NCBI GenBank assembly: GCA_963768945.1
Contig: CAVYJW010000003.1
Location: forward strand, 2,613,191-2,677,190
Reading direction: 5' to 3'
DNA length: 64,000 nucleotides
Source: RYN-230 sp963768945
Lineage (GTDB): Bacteria > Actinomycetota > Actinomycetes > Streptosporangiales > Streptosporangiaceae
The position numbers and the translations under genes are program-made. Below are positions 17,663 to 25,863 of the stretch, one piece after another. Each line of letters starts with the position of its first letter. The stretch's first letter is position 1. Below the pieces are notes generated by a model. It did not search any database. It worked only from the letters and a program-made list of their open reading frames with translations, and had not been told where the DNA came from.

Positions 17663-18784
17663 ATGAGACAAGTCTCAAGGCTGCTCGCCGGGTTCGTAGC
17701 CCTTGGTACTGCGGCGTTCACGCTGGTGGGGGCCACTGCTGCGGCGAACGCCGCGTCGTCCACGGTCTACGTGTCCAAGCACGGCCGCGGCGGGAACTCG
17801 GACCGCTCGTGCGCCACGGCCCGATACCGCCACATCAACCAGGCCATCGCCGCGGCCCCGAAGGGCGGGAGGGTGATCGTCTGCGGTGGCACGTACAAGG
17901 TGCAGGCCGTAGTGACCAAGTCTCTCGCACTGATCGGCCGCCACGGCGCGACGATCAACGCCCGGGGCCAGAAGCCGATTACCAAGAAGCTGCCCGGGGG
18001 CAGCGGCGTGGTGGTTTTCGGGACCCGGAACGTCGAGGTCACCGGGTTCCGGGTGATCGACGCGGGCTTTGACGCGATCCTGGTCGGGCGCAGCAGCCGG
18101 GTCCTGGTCTCGCACAACGTGCTCGAGCACAACGGCGACGTGGGCGTGGACTTCAACGGCACGTCCGACTCGCTGGCGACCCGCAACCTGTCGGAGTTCA
18201 ACGAGGGCGGCGGCTTCCTGATCGCCGACGACCTCGGCCCGACCCACTACGACGCGGTGACCAGGAACGTGGCCCTGCACAACCCGGGTGGTTGCGGGGT
18301 CATCATCGCCGGCCACTCGACGGCGGGGGTGTGGGGCAACTACGTCGCTCACAACCTGATCGCCTACAACGGCCTCAACCGGAAGGAGCCGGGCGCGGGG
18401 GTGGTCATCGCCACCGAGGTCAAGGGGGAGCGCGTGTCCGGCAACGACGTCGCCGACAACGAGATCTACGGCAACGGCCTGGCCGGGGTAACCATCCACT
18501 CCCACGTGCCCGGGCAGCGGATGAGCGGCAACCAGATCGTGGGCAACGATATCGGCCGGAACAACCTCGTCGGTGACACGATCGGGCTAGCCCCGCCGGT
18601 CACGGCCCACCCGGACAAGCGCACCACCGGCATCCTGGTCGGCGCCTCGTCCGTCATCAAGGTGTGGATCCACGGCAACTACATTCACGACAACTGGTTC
18701 GGGATCTACCTGAACGGTCGGATCCACGGGCACATCCACGGCAACCGCTTCCACCGGGTGCATAAGCCCATCAAGATCGCGTAG
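17663..18784 (+). CDS. Secreted right-handed parallel beta-helix protein (NosD/pectate-lyase-like)
   Basis: An exported protein with a signal peptide (residues 1-31, ending in TAAANAASS) and a single right-handed beta-helix of about 340 residues. The first coils read TVYVSKHGRGGNSDRSC and INQAIAAAPKGGRVIVCGGTY, as in pectate lyase or DUF1565 domains. Later coils repeat the pattern N-x-I-x-G-N-x-(I/L), for example NEIYGNGLAGVTIHSH and GNYIHDNWFGIYLNGRIHG. Such folds bind or cleave polysaccharides; no clear catalytic set was seen, so the enzyme activity is not assigned. ATG 17663 has a GGGGGGATCAGAAGG site. Confidence 0.85.
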   Translation: MRQVSRLLAGFVALGTAAFTLVGATAAANAASSTVYVSKHGRGGNSDRSCATARYRHINQAIAAAPKGGRVIVCGGTYKVQAVVTKSLALIGRHGATINARGQKPITKKLPGGSGVVVFGTRNVEVTGFRVIDAGFDAILVGRSSRVLVSHNVLEHNGDVGVDFNGTSDSLATRNLSEFNEGGGFLIADDLGPTHYDAVTRNVALHNPGGCGVIIAGHSTAGVWGNYVAHNLIAYNGLNRKEPGAGVVIATEVKGERVSGNDVADNEIYGNGLAGVTIHSHVPGQRMSGNQIVGNDIGRNNLVGDTIGLAPPVTAHPDKRTTGILVGASSVIKVWIHGNYIHDNWFGIYLNGRIHGHIHGNRFHRVHKPIKIA

Positions 18785-18797
18785 GCGCTGTCGGTGC

Positions 18798-18915
18798 GGG
18801 CTGGCTGTCCTTCTTGGGTCCCTTGGTCCCTTGGGCCCTTCGGTCCCTTGGGCCCTTGGTCCCTTGGGTCCCTTGGGTCCCTTGGGTCCCTTGGGCCGGG
18901 GAGGACAGCCAGCCC
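18798..18915. repeat. Tandem GGGTCCCTT repeat inside a 13-base inverted repeat
   Basis: Nine copies of CCCTT, most within the 9-base unit GGGTCCCTT, fill about 18812-18897. They are bracketed by perfect inverted repeats GGGCTGGCTGTCC (18798-18810) and GGACAGCCAGCCC (18903-18915). The block starts 14 bases after the beta-helix stop codon, so a terminator-like or recombinogenic structure is likely. Open frames crossing it on both strands encode only simple Gly-Pro-Leu repeats and were not accepted as genes. Confidence 0.75.
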
Positions 18916-19112
18916 TCCTGTTTGCGCGCGCGGGGCGGCTGAGGCGCGGGCGGTTAGGGCGCGGGCGGTTAGGAGGCCCTCGGCAGAGGGCATACAGCCC
19001 GGTGGCTGCCGGTTGAGGTGAACGTGCTAGACGTAGGGGTCGAGACCCCTGCAACCTGGCACAGCACGTGCCCCGGCATTCAGCCCCTTCCCACGCTCGT
19101 GGAGCACCCGCC

Positions 19113-19583
19113 ATGGAAGTCAAGGAACTCGGACATCTCGTCCTCTACGTTCACAACCTGGACCGCTCCGCGTCGTTCTACCGGGACGTGCTCGGCTGGC
19201 GGCAGATCATCGGCGGCCCCGAGGATGACCCGCTGCCCTTCCGCGCGGCCGCGTTCTCCGCGCCGTCCGGCCGTACCCACCATGAGTTGCTGCTCATCGA
19301 GGTCGGCGAGGACGCCGCCAACCTCCCGCCCGGCCGGCGGGTGGGGCTCTACCACTTCGGGCTGAAGGTCGGCGACAGCGACGACGAGCTCCGCGGGGCG
19401 CTGGCTGTCCTGGAGGCCAACGATGTCAACGTGGTCGGCGCCAGCGACCACACGATCACGCACAGCCTGTACATCACCGACCCGGACGGGAACGAGATCG
19501 AGCTGTACGTGGACGTGCCCGGGGTGGACTGGCGCAGCGACCCGTCGCTGGTCGCCGCCCCCATCAGGCCGCTGAAGCTCTGA
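19113..19583 (+). CDS. VOC (glyoxalase-like) family protein
   Basis: A 156-residue VOC protein with two babbab half-modules. The start KELGHLVLYVHNLDRSASF and the end LYITDPDGNEIELYVDVPGV are diagnostic. Metal-ligand candidates are His in LGHLV, His in GLYHFGLKV, and Glu in NEIELYV, the set used by extradiol dioxygenase-like members. The start is ATG 19113, with GGAG 8 bases upstream; a longer frame from 19068 lacks a ribosome site. The substrate is unknown. It stands alone between repeats on each side. Confidence 0.88.
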   Translation: MEVKELGHLVLYVHNLDRSASFYRDVLGWRQIIGGPEDDPLPFRAAAFSAPSGRTHHELLLIEVGEDAANLPPGRRVGLYHFGLKVGDSDDELRGALAVLEANDVNVVGASDHTITHSLYITDPDGNEIELYVDVPGVDWRSDPSLVAAPIRPLKL

Positions 19584-19620
19584 CTAGCCGCCGCCGTGGG
19601 TGGCATTGGGTGCGGCGGGC

Positions 19621-19711
19621 CGCCTGGCGGGGCAGCGCTGGCGGAGCGCCTGGCGGGTAGCGCCTGGCGGGGCAGCGCCGACGCGGCGGCGCCGGGCGCG
19701 GCCCGCCAGGC
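19621..19711. terminator. GC-rich repeats between convergent genes, possible bidirectional terminator
   Basis: CGCCTGGCGG occurs at 19621, 19647 and 19661; the outer two extend to a 17-base direct repeat ending GGCAGCG. The reverse complement CCGCCAGG lies at 19703-19710, so several alternative hairpins can form between the convergent VOC and peptidase genes. No U-tract follows. Confidence 0.4.
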
Positions 19712-19719
19712 TAGCCGAG

Positions 19720-20562
19720 TCAGGGTCCGGCGTTCTCCCACGTCACGCCGAACTTCGTGCCCGCCGAGTTGAGCGCGCCGGGCTTGGCCTTGACCGTGCC
19801 GCTGCCGGTGGCACTGACCATGGTCAGCTCCTCGTCAGGGAAGGTCTTGATGTTGCCCGACGTGGATGGGTTGGCCACGGCCGAGCTGCTGTTCGTCCAC
19901 GGCGCGAACTTGGCCAGCGGGTACAGGTCCCCCGGTTCGCCGCTGTCGCCGCCGGGTGCCTCGGCAATCCATTCCGCGCTGGTGTCCTTGCACGACGATG
20001 CCGAACAGGTGAAGCTCTTGGTGAAGCTGTTGGCCGTGGTCGTGGCGTCGGTCACCTTGACGGTGTACTTGGTGCCGGAGCGCACCACGGATGAGGTGAT
20101 CTTGTCCCCGGCACTGACGGTTGTGCCCACGGTCTGGATGTCATTCGTGGGGTAGTGCTCCCACCAGGTGCTGTAGTAGGGGCCCTCGCCGCCGTAGCAG
20201 TAAGCCTCGGTCCCGTCCTGCTCCACGGTGCCATCGGTCAGGCCGTCGATCCCCACCCAGAACACCGCTATCTGGTACCCGCTGATGGACGCATTGCAGG
20301 TGATCTTGGGCTCGGTCCAGGAACTGCTGATCTTGGAATAGTCCTCAGATGACCCGGCGTCCGCGTACCCGCTCCAGTTATCGGACTCCACCTGGGTCAG
20401 GTCGGTGCCCGCGGTCCGGTGTCCCTGCTGGCCCGGGACGATGGTGAATGCTGGAGGTGGCGGTGGCACGGTGCCGGCCGAAGCTGGCACGGCGGCCAGC
20501 GTGGCCCCGGCCGCGCCCAGGACAGCGACCGCTGCCAGTACCGGTCGGATGCTGATGCGCAT
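19720..20562 (-). CDS. Secreted G1 family glutamic endopeptidase (eqolisin-like)
   Basis: An exported acid peptidase of the G1/A4 family, best known from fungi but widespread in actinomycetes. The signal peptide ends near AAVPASAG (about residue 29). The jelly-roll domain starts with SDNWSGYADAG, the classic N-terminal strand of the family. The catalytic pair, by position, is Gln in GTVEQDGTEAYCY and Glu in SAEWIAEAPGG; ENAG at the end is also typical. ATG 20562 is chosen because AGAGGGGGGATCAC precedes it; a longer frame adds 19 residues before a clean signal peptide. Monocistronic. Confidence 0.85.
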   Translation of the reverse strand: MRISIRPVLAAVAVLGAAGATLAAVPASAGTVPPPPPAFTIVPGQQGHRTAGTDLTQVESDNWSGYADAGSSEDYSKISSSWTEPKITCNASISGYQIAVFWVGIDGLTDGTVEQDGTEAYCYGGEGPYYSTWWEHYPTNDIQTVGTTVSAGDKITSSVVRSGTKYTVKVTDATTTANSFTKSFTCSASSCKDTSAEWIAEAPGGDSGEPGDLYPLAKFAPWTNSSSAVANPSTSGNIKTFPDEELTMVSATGSGTVKAKPGALNSAGTKFGVTWENAGP

Positions 20563-21139
20563 GTGATCCCCCCTCTTTTGGCGCCGCTTGGTGATTGCGC
20601 CACCCCGGCAGCATGGCACCGTCGCGGGCAGATGTCACGGATTTTCCGGCACATGCTAATTCCCATTCGTCAACTACGTACATTCGTAATTCCCAACGAT
20701 TTTATCGGCATTTGCGGCCAAAATACCAGATGCATTACGGGACCGGATAATTCGGGCACGAGGTGCCACAGACCGCACTGGCCTCATCGTGCTCGGCGTG
20801 GCGTCGAGCGCGGATGCCGTGACCGCACTGTGCGGGCTGGGCTGGCCTGCTGCCGCAGTCGTCGGGCTCGGCTGGACGCTGGGCCTGATCCGGCTGGACG
20901 CTGGGCCCCCGATGTGAATGGTCGGCAGCAAGGAACGGACGCGGAACCTCGTGACCCGTTCGGGGTCATAGAGAACGACGTTTACCGTGGCAGTTGGCAC
21001 CGGGTCAACGGGCTGCGCTGAGCATTCCAAACGGCAGCCCCATCTATCCCGGTCATTCCGGGGCCTTGTCGTGGTCCGCTATCTCATGGGTTGAGATGCG
21101 GACCGTACATCTCGCGGAGAATAGCAAGCGTCTAGTTGA
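20563..21139. other. Intergenic region, no gene recognised
   Basis: About 580 bases between the peptidase promoter and the integrase remnant. It includes the most AT-rich stretch on the left half (about 20650-20760), which probably contains the peptidase promoter. Short frames in it show no family resemblance. It may be the left edge of the tRNA-associated island. Confidence 0.5.
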
Positions 21140-21433
21140 CCCATCGGGTACAGGCAATGTCACTGAACTCTCGCGCGAGACGGGCCGTCCGTCACGCGTT
21201 CGCCAAGTTCTCTGAGGCGGCGGGCGTCTGCAGCGACTGGACCCCCCGCAGTTGCGGCACCGCTTCGTGTCGATCCTGTCCGACGACGGCACCTCGATCG
21301 AGAAGATCAGCCACCTGATGGGGCACAGCGGCACAGCGGCACAGCGGTCGCCCAGGGCGTCTACCGGCACGATGTTGCGGTATTGTCTGACCACGTGGAG
21401 CCGTTCGACAGGCTCCTCGGCGGGGCAGCCTGA
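21140..21433 (+). pseudogene. Tyrosine recombinase (integrase) C-terminal remnant
   Basis: The last 95 or so residues of a phage/ICE-type tyrosine integrase, split over three frames. Frame 1 gives AVRHAFAKFSEAAGVCSDWTPR; after a one-base loss near 21250 frame 2 gives LRHRFVSILSDDGTSIEKI and SHLMGHSGT, which holds the catalytic Arg-His-x-x-(Arg/His) part. An 8-base tandem duplication, AGCGGCAC at 21327 and 21335, breaks the frame again; the third frame gives VYRHDVAVLSDHVEPFDRL with a plausible end of the protein, although the nucleophile region VYRH is displaced. The N-terminal and middle domains are absent. It points at the tRNA-Pro gene 72 bases downstream, the normal int-att arrangement. 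Confidence 0.8.
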
Positions 21434-21504
21434 GGGTCGCCGACTCCCCCGGTTGGCTGCCAGTTTGGCCACTAGGAGCCCCGCGAGAGCACGAAAAGGC
21501 AGTA

Positions 21505-21581
21505 CGGGACGTGGCGCAGTTTGGCAGCGCACTTGACTGGGGGTCAAGGGGTCGCCGGTTCAAATCCGGCCGTCCCGACCA
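21505..21581 (+). tRNA. tRNA-Pro (anticodon GGG), CCA encoded
   Basis: A 77-base cloverleaf: acceptor arms CGGGACG (21505-21511) and CGTCCCG (21571-21577), discriminator A and encoded CCA. The D arm is GCGC/GCGC, the anticodon arm CTTGA/TCAAG closes the loop CTGGGGG with anticodon GGG, and the T arm CCGG.TTCAAAT.CCGG is standard. tRNA-Pro genes are known insertion sites of actinomycete integrative elements such as pSAM2. No second copy of its 3' end was found elsewhere in the window. Confidence 0.95.
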
Positions 21582-21596
21582 TTGCTTAGCAGGTCA

Positions 21597-21629
21597 GAGG
21601 CCACTTCGCCGGGTCGGCGAGGTGGCCTC
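21597..21629 (+). terminator. Rho-independent-like terminator after tRNA-Pro
   Basis: A 14-base-pair stem, GAGGCCACTTCGCC (21597-21610) and GGCGAGGTGGCCTC (21616-21629), with one G-U pair and a 5-base loop, is followed by AAGATCTTTTG. It lies 16 bases after the tRNA 3' end. Confidence 0.75.
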
Positions 21630-22012
21630 AAGATCTTTTGACTGCACGTTGACCGCAGGTTTTGGCGGCATTCTGCGGCATGCGGCGTTCACCAAAAGTG
21701 GCGAACGTCACATCTGGCAGGAGCGGCAGTGAACAGGTGGCACCTACGCGCGGCGCCCTCCGGGAGGCAGCGCCAGGGATCAGCAGCAACGACCTGCGCT
21801 GGTCGCACCGCCGACATGGTTGGGCGCATCATGAGGCGCTGTCGACAGCGGCAGCTCTTGTCCTAACGCCATGATCCGTTCGGGAATGTAGGCAGGTGGC
21901 CGGCGCGAGATTCTTGACCCGCAACACCGATGCAGTCGCTGGCTGCTAGCAGAACCCTGGGAGATGTGTCCCGGGCTACGCCTTTGGAATTACTTCGCGC
22001 TTGTCCGTGGGG
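21630..22012. other. Intergenic region, no gene recognised
   Basis: About 380 bases between the tRNA terminator and the nuclease-like gene. Short frames show no resemblance to known families. This is where the attachment-proximal end of an element inserted at the tRNA would lie, but I see no repeated core. Confidence 0.5.
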
Positions 22013-23395
22013 ATGGTGACACTTAGTCCCGTGAAGCTGTTGGACGGTGGATCGTCACCTGACGAGGTCCTGATGCACCCGCGGCACCTGGCCGCGCAGA
22101 ACTCGCTAGCGGAGCTGATTAAGGAGCTCCGGGCCTGCGCCAACGTGCAGGACGGCTACGGGTTCCAGCATGAGCTACTTGCCCATCTGCTTGAGGTGGA
22201 GGAGGCCCGTAACGCATTCAGCCAGGCTGTCAAGAGGATGCGGGCCGGTAAGCCACCGCAGCCTGGGGCGCCAGAACCGCAGTCTGGGCTCGATCCCACC
22301 AAGCTGGAGGCTTGGCAGCTGGAGCACGACATCTGCGAGCGGGTTGCCCGACAATACCGGTGCGTCGGAGACGCGCTGGCCTGGCGTGTGTTCGGCTTCC
22401 AGCGCCGGTACATCATTGCGCTATGCCAGAACGCGCCGGCGGGGGTGATGGCAGGCAAGAAAGGTCTGGCCGCCGAGCTTGAGAGGGTCGAGCAGGCATG
22501 GAACGACGGTCAATTCGCTCTCTTGCACGACCTGACGAATTGCCTGCGGATCGGTGACATCACCGTCTTCGGGAACGACGGCTCCCTGGAAACCATCGAG
22601 GTCAAGTCCGACCCTGAGCGGCGCAGCCCGGTGCAGCGCCGGAAGATTAAGGCCGCCCGGGAAGCCATCATCAACGGTGCTCCGCTGCCCGGCGCTGACC
22701 GCCGGTCGTGGCTATATGACCTGGATGTCCCGTTCAAGACCCACCTGGATCTGCTGGCAATCGGCACGGAACGTGCCGCCCGGGAAGGCATCTTCGCCGC
22801 CAGGGTAAAGGGTGAGCGAGCGCTGCTCGTCACCGACTTCTACGGCTGCAACGCGCAGGGCTGGGCTGAGGACGAGTACCTGGAGCGACTGAAACGCAAG
22901 TTCGGCGCAGCGCGCCGGCGGGCGGGTCTGGGGACAGCCCAAGAGTGGAGCATTAGCGCGACCAGCCTCGATAGCGTGTCGCGGGACCCGCAGCGAGTAC
23001 CGTTCGCGGCTTACCCATTGCATCCAGCCATCTGCGCGCGGCTCATCGGTGACTTCACGGTCTTCGTGGTGGAGACATCCGGCCCTGCCCTTGCCGACTC
23101 GCTCTATGAGGCAGGACTGGACGCGGAGTGGGTTCGCCCTCCCTCAGCCGGCGATCTGGCCCCTGGAGAGGTCGTCATGGAACTCCGCACCAAGGCCAGC
23201 GGTCCCATGTTCGGAGAATTGCGCGCTGAACTGAATCGAACGCTCCAGATACGCCGCTCGGCACTTGATCGGTACCTGATTGAGATGATCGAGCAGGATA
23301 TCTGGATCGGGGGCATGAAATACATGCTAGCCAACTACAGCCTCGAAGGGCAGCCCTGGTCTACGTTCCGTGACGAAGATCGGGTCTGGGTATAA
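22013..23395 (+). CDS. PD-(D/E)XK-like nuclease domain protein, family not recognised
   Basis: About 460 residues, no family recognised as a whole. Around residues 178-200 the sequence has a restriction-nuclease-like core: RIGDITVFGNDGSLETIEVKS, read as Asp182 in GDI, Glu196 and Lys198 in E-V-K, with the expected spacing of a beta hairpin. A helical N-terminal region (residues 20-130) precedes it, and a conserved-looking alpha/beta part with HLDLLAIGTERAAREGIF and ALLVTDFYG follows. No helicase or methylase motif is present. It is the first gene after the tRNA and begins the defence cluster, which suggests a nuclease effector; that is inference. The start is uncertain (ATG 22013 or in-frame TTG 22001; neither has a strong ribosome site). 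Confidence 0.65.
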   Translation: MVTLSPVKLLDGGSSPDEVLMHPRHLAAQNSLAELIKELRACANVQDGYGFQHELLAHLLEVEEARNAFSQAVKRMRAGKPPQPGAPEPQSGLDPTKLEAWQLEHDICERVARQYRCVGDALAWRVFGFQRRYIIALCQNAPAGVMAGKKGLAAELERVEQAWNDGQFALLHDLTNCLRIGDITVFGNDGSLETIEVKSDPERRSPVQRRKIKAAREAIINGAPLPGADRRSWLYDLDVPFKTHLDLLAIGTERAAREGIFAARVKGERALLVTDFYGCNAQGWAEDEYLERLKRKFGAARRRAGLGTAQEWSISATSLDSVSRDPQRVPFAAYPLHPAICARLIGDFTVFVVETSGPALADSLYEAGLDAEWVRPPSAGDLAPGEVVMELRTKASGPMFGELRAELNRTLQIRRSALDRYLIEMIEQDIWIGGMKYMLANYSLEGQPWSTFRDEDRVWV

Positions 23396-23454
23396 GTGAC
23401 CCGCGAACGCGGTAGACCCTCTGCCGCAGGGCCACGTCCCGGGTCAGCATTGGG

Positions 23455-24870
23455 CTACGACAGTTTCTTTAGTGGGGCATGACCCAAAAGGAGATGCTTG
23501 ACGCCGAATTCTGCTCCAAAGTCAATCATTGCTTCGGTCTCAGCGCCGAAACCGGATGTAGACACTACGCTGCCGAAGCCGTATTTATCGTGAGTAACGG
23601 TATCGCCGGGAGCGAGTGAAAGCGACGCAGCCTTGAGTTCGACTTCCGTCTTCCGCTCCACTTCTCGATCTCGCTCCAAAGCTATGTAGTGCTGGAGTAC
23701 TTCGCGGGCGACGGCGAGCCTGCATATTTTTTCGTTGTGGCTGGTGGCTGGGGGCAGATAGACCAGTACATCAAGGCGCGAAGGCGATGGCTCCTTGTGG
23801 CGGGTCACGCTCGAACTGAACCACTGTGGGTCATACCAAACGCCTTCATGCTCCATGGCCAGCGCCCCTTGGAGGTTCCCGGCAGGCAACTTCTCAGTGA
23901 CGAGCAGGCTGTATCTAGCCCCTATGGTCCGCTCCACGTGGCCGGTCCAGTCTCTCCAGTCGTGGGGCTCAAGGAGCCTTCCTTCAGGACGCGCCCGGAC
24001 GATACACAGCGGTACATCGATATTGTTGTCTGGATCGCAGCCGAATGGGAAAGATACGCCATCATACTCGATTTCTCGCGCTGCACTGGGATTCGCCCAT
24101 GTCGAGAAGATTCCCCCGAAAGCTTTGTCGATGGCGTTTCTTACTAGATCAACTGTGCGCGGTGTGGTGGCGAAGGATACCATCAGTTCGCCGAGGAGGT
24201 TTCGCTGGTCGGCGGTGACGGCGTCCCGTGCTCGCTCCCTGCCCGCCAGGTGTTCCCTGGCCTGATCTGCTAGCCAGTCGTAAGTTCGGATCTTCACCTG
24301 ATGGGCACGCTCCAGCGACTGCCGTCGTGCGCCAGTTTTTCCCGGATCAACGTCGTGCTCCCGCCCCATAATGACCAGACCTTCAATCTGGGGCTCGATA
24401 TCCCTGAGACCGAGACCTGACTGGCACCGAGGTCGCGTTGCGTAGTCCAGATTACGGGACAGCCAAATTCGCCAGTCGCCGATCTGGCCCAGCGCGTGGG
24501 TCAGCGCGGCGGATGGGTCGCCATTCTTGGTGAAGATTCTAGATTGTGGCCGCTCCAGCTCGACCGCGTACCATACGAGGTTGCCATAGTCCATCTCCGC
24601 AATCAGGAAATCAGTCACATGCTGAGACCCGAGACGTGCCTGGGGTATGACCCAAGCTCCGCTCGCTCCTGCGAGGTGCTGCGCAAGGAAGCAGGGATGG
24701 GCTTCAAGGAAGCGCTGCATCGCAGGTTCGTCCTTCGCCGCAGCCAGTGCAGCCGCATACGCTGCCGTGTTGCCAGCGACGACCAAGCCTCGCCGAACGA
24801 ACGAACCGGGAAAGGACCTGTCCATGGCCTCATTGCCGCTAATGGTTCTACTCGTGTCATCCGCTTCCAT
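23455..24870 (-). CDS. Shedu-type (DUF4263) nuclease with PcrA/UvrD-like C-terminal Tudor domain
   Basis: A 471-residue protein with a DUF4263/SduA-like nuclease domain at residues 50-140: a helix MQRFLEAHPCFLAQHL, Asp87 in TDFLIAEMD, and VELERP with Glu104 and Glu106, followed by LFTK-like IFTKNGDPSAALTHALGQI. Shedu is a single-protein anti-phage nuclease. Most DUF4263 proteins have E-x-K where this one has E-x-E. The middle part (residues 220-400) is not recognised. The last 50 residues (GDTVTHDKYGFGSVVS through DFGAEFGVKHLLL and APLKKLS) closely resemble the C-terminal Tudor-like domain of actinobacterial PcrA/UvrD, a domain that contacts RNA polymerase in PcrA. Convergent to the nuclease-like gene on its left. 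Confidence 0.8.
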   Translation of the reverse strand: MEADDTSRTISGNEAMDRSFPGSFVRRGLVVAGNTAAYAAALAAAKDEPAMQRFLEAHPCFLAQHLAGASGAWVIPQARLGSQHVTDFLIAEMDYGNLVWYAVELERPQSRIFTKNGDPSAALTHALGQIGDWRIWLSRNLDYATRPRCQSGLGLRDIEPQIEGLVIMGREHDVDPGKTGARRQSLERAHQVKIRTYDWLADQAREHLAGRERARDAVTADQRNLLGELMVSFATTPRTVDLVRNAIDKAFGGIFSTWANPSAAREIEYDGVSFPFGCDPDNNIDVPLCIVRARPEGRLLEPHDWRDWTGHVERTIGARYSLLVTEKLPAGNLQGALAMEHEGVWYDPQWFSSSVTRHKEPSPSRLDVLVYLPPATSHNEKICRLAVAREVLQHYIALERDREVERKTEVELKAASLSLAPGDTVTHDKYGFGSVVSTSGFGAETEAMIDFGAEFGVKHLLLGHAPLKKLS

Positions 24871-24970
24871 AGCGATTCAGTGTAGGTAGGCGTACATCGA
24901 TCCGGGCGTGTGCCCCGGTCAGAGCTGGATACGGTCCCGCATCTGACGATGCGGTTGGGGAGGATGAAGC

Positions 24971-25014
24971 CGCCTGGCGATCCCCGGTCGCTGGCGACCG
25001 GGGATCGCCAGGCG
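24971..25014. terminator. Large perfect palindrome, likely terminator of the qat operon
   Basis: CGCCTGGCGATCCCCGGTCGC (24971-24991) and its exact reverse complement (24994-25014) are separated by two bases, giving a 20-pair hairpin with a tetraloop. It lies about 95 bases after the qatD stop and 100 bases before the Shedu-like gene. No U-tract follows; such hairpins without U-tracts are common terminators in high-GC actinomycetes. Confidence 0.6.
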
Positions 25015-25107
25015 GAGGCTAAGAAAGCCCTGCCGCGAAGGCCGCACTCGTCGTCGGCGAGGACCTGCCAGGGTCGTGCTCGCTGCTCGCGTGGTTCCTT
25101 CAGCGCG

Positions 25108-25863
25108 CTAGACCGCTAGAAGCCTGTCGGCGAGTTCGTCGGAGACCACATCAAGGGTGCCGCTAGCGATCGCGATGGCCTTCAGGTTCGCCCACAACTG
25201 GTGCCGGACCTCGACCGTGGAGAGACCCCACAGCCGTGAGAGGCGTTGCTCAAGCGGTGCTACCGCCCCTGGGAGACGGGCACCGACCTGGCGGGCCGGG
25301 AAGTCGGTCTCGGGGAGTACACGCTCCATCGGAGCGGCCTGCAGGATGGCGTCGCTCATGGATTCGTTGACCGAGAGGTAGGTGCCGACCGCGAGTATCC
25401 GTGCACGTTGGTCGTCGGTGCCGAGGAACCAGTGCAGGATTACGCCCGGGTGCTGATAGCGCTCGATGAGGTCAACGACCTCGGCGGTCCGACCGGCTGA
25501 GTGCACGGAGATAAGGACCGGCCGGTCGTGACAGGCGTTGAGGATGTCGATGAATACGTTCGTCTGATCTTCGCGTCCGGCCCGCCGGTCAAGTCCCACC
25601 TCGCCGACTAGTGCGAAGCTGGGGAGCAGGGCACGAAACCTGTCGGGGTCGTAGGTCGACCACGCCGTGACGACGCCGGGGTGAACCCCGATTCCCCAAG
25701 TAAGTCCGGGGTCATGCCGGCGGGCGACCAGGGTGGCCTCGGCGAGGCTGCGGGTCATCGCGAACACGTGCGCTTCTCCCAATGAGGACAGCTGGCGGGA
25801 GGTGACGTCGGGGGCGATATGGGCATGACAGTCCAGGGCCTGGAGCACATGTGTCTGGGTCAT
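25108..25863 (-). CDS. qatD: QatD, TatD-family nuclease-like protein
   Basis: A 251-residue TatD-like metal-dependent hydrolase, last gene of the qat anti-phage operon. The barrel motifs are DCHAHIAPD (metal His-x-His near residue 12), GIGVHPGVV (about 58), VGEVGLDRR with metal Glu (about 86), LISVHSAG with His (about 120) and LHWFLG and PETDFP late. These match TatD DNase ligands. It overlaps qatC by the four bases ATGA. In Qat systems the TatD-like subunit is required, but its exact target is not established. Confidence 0.85.
   Translation of the reverse strand: MTQTHVLQALDCHAHIAPDVTSRQLSSLGEAHVFAMTRSLAEATLVARRHDPGLTWGIGVHPGVVTAWSTYDPDRFRALLPSFALVGEVGLDRRAGREDQTNVFIDILNACHDRPVLISVHSAGRTAEVVDLIERYQHPGVILHWFLGTDDQRARILAVGTYLSVNESMSDAILQAAPMERVLPETDFPARQVGARLPGAVAPLEQRLSRLWGLSTVEVRHQLWANLKAIAIASGTLDVVSDELADRLLAV

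Noticed and set aside
18812..18897. CRISPR or coding reading of the GGGTCCCTT array
   Set aside because: Units are 9 bases with no spacers, and all frames give simple Gly-Pro-Leu or Pro-Lys-Gly repeats.
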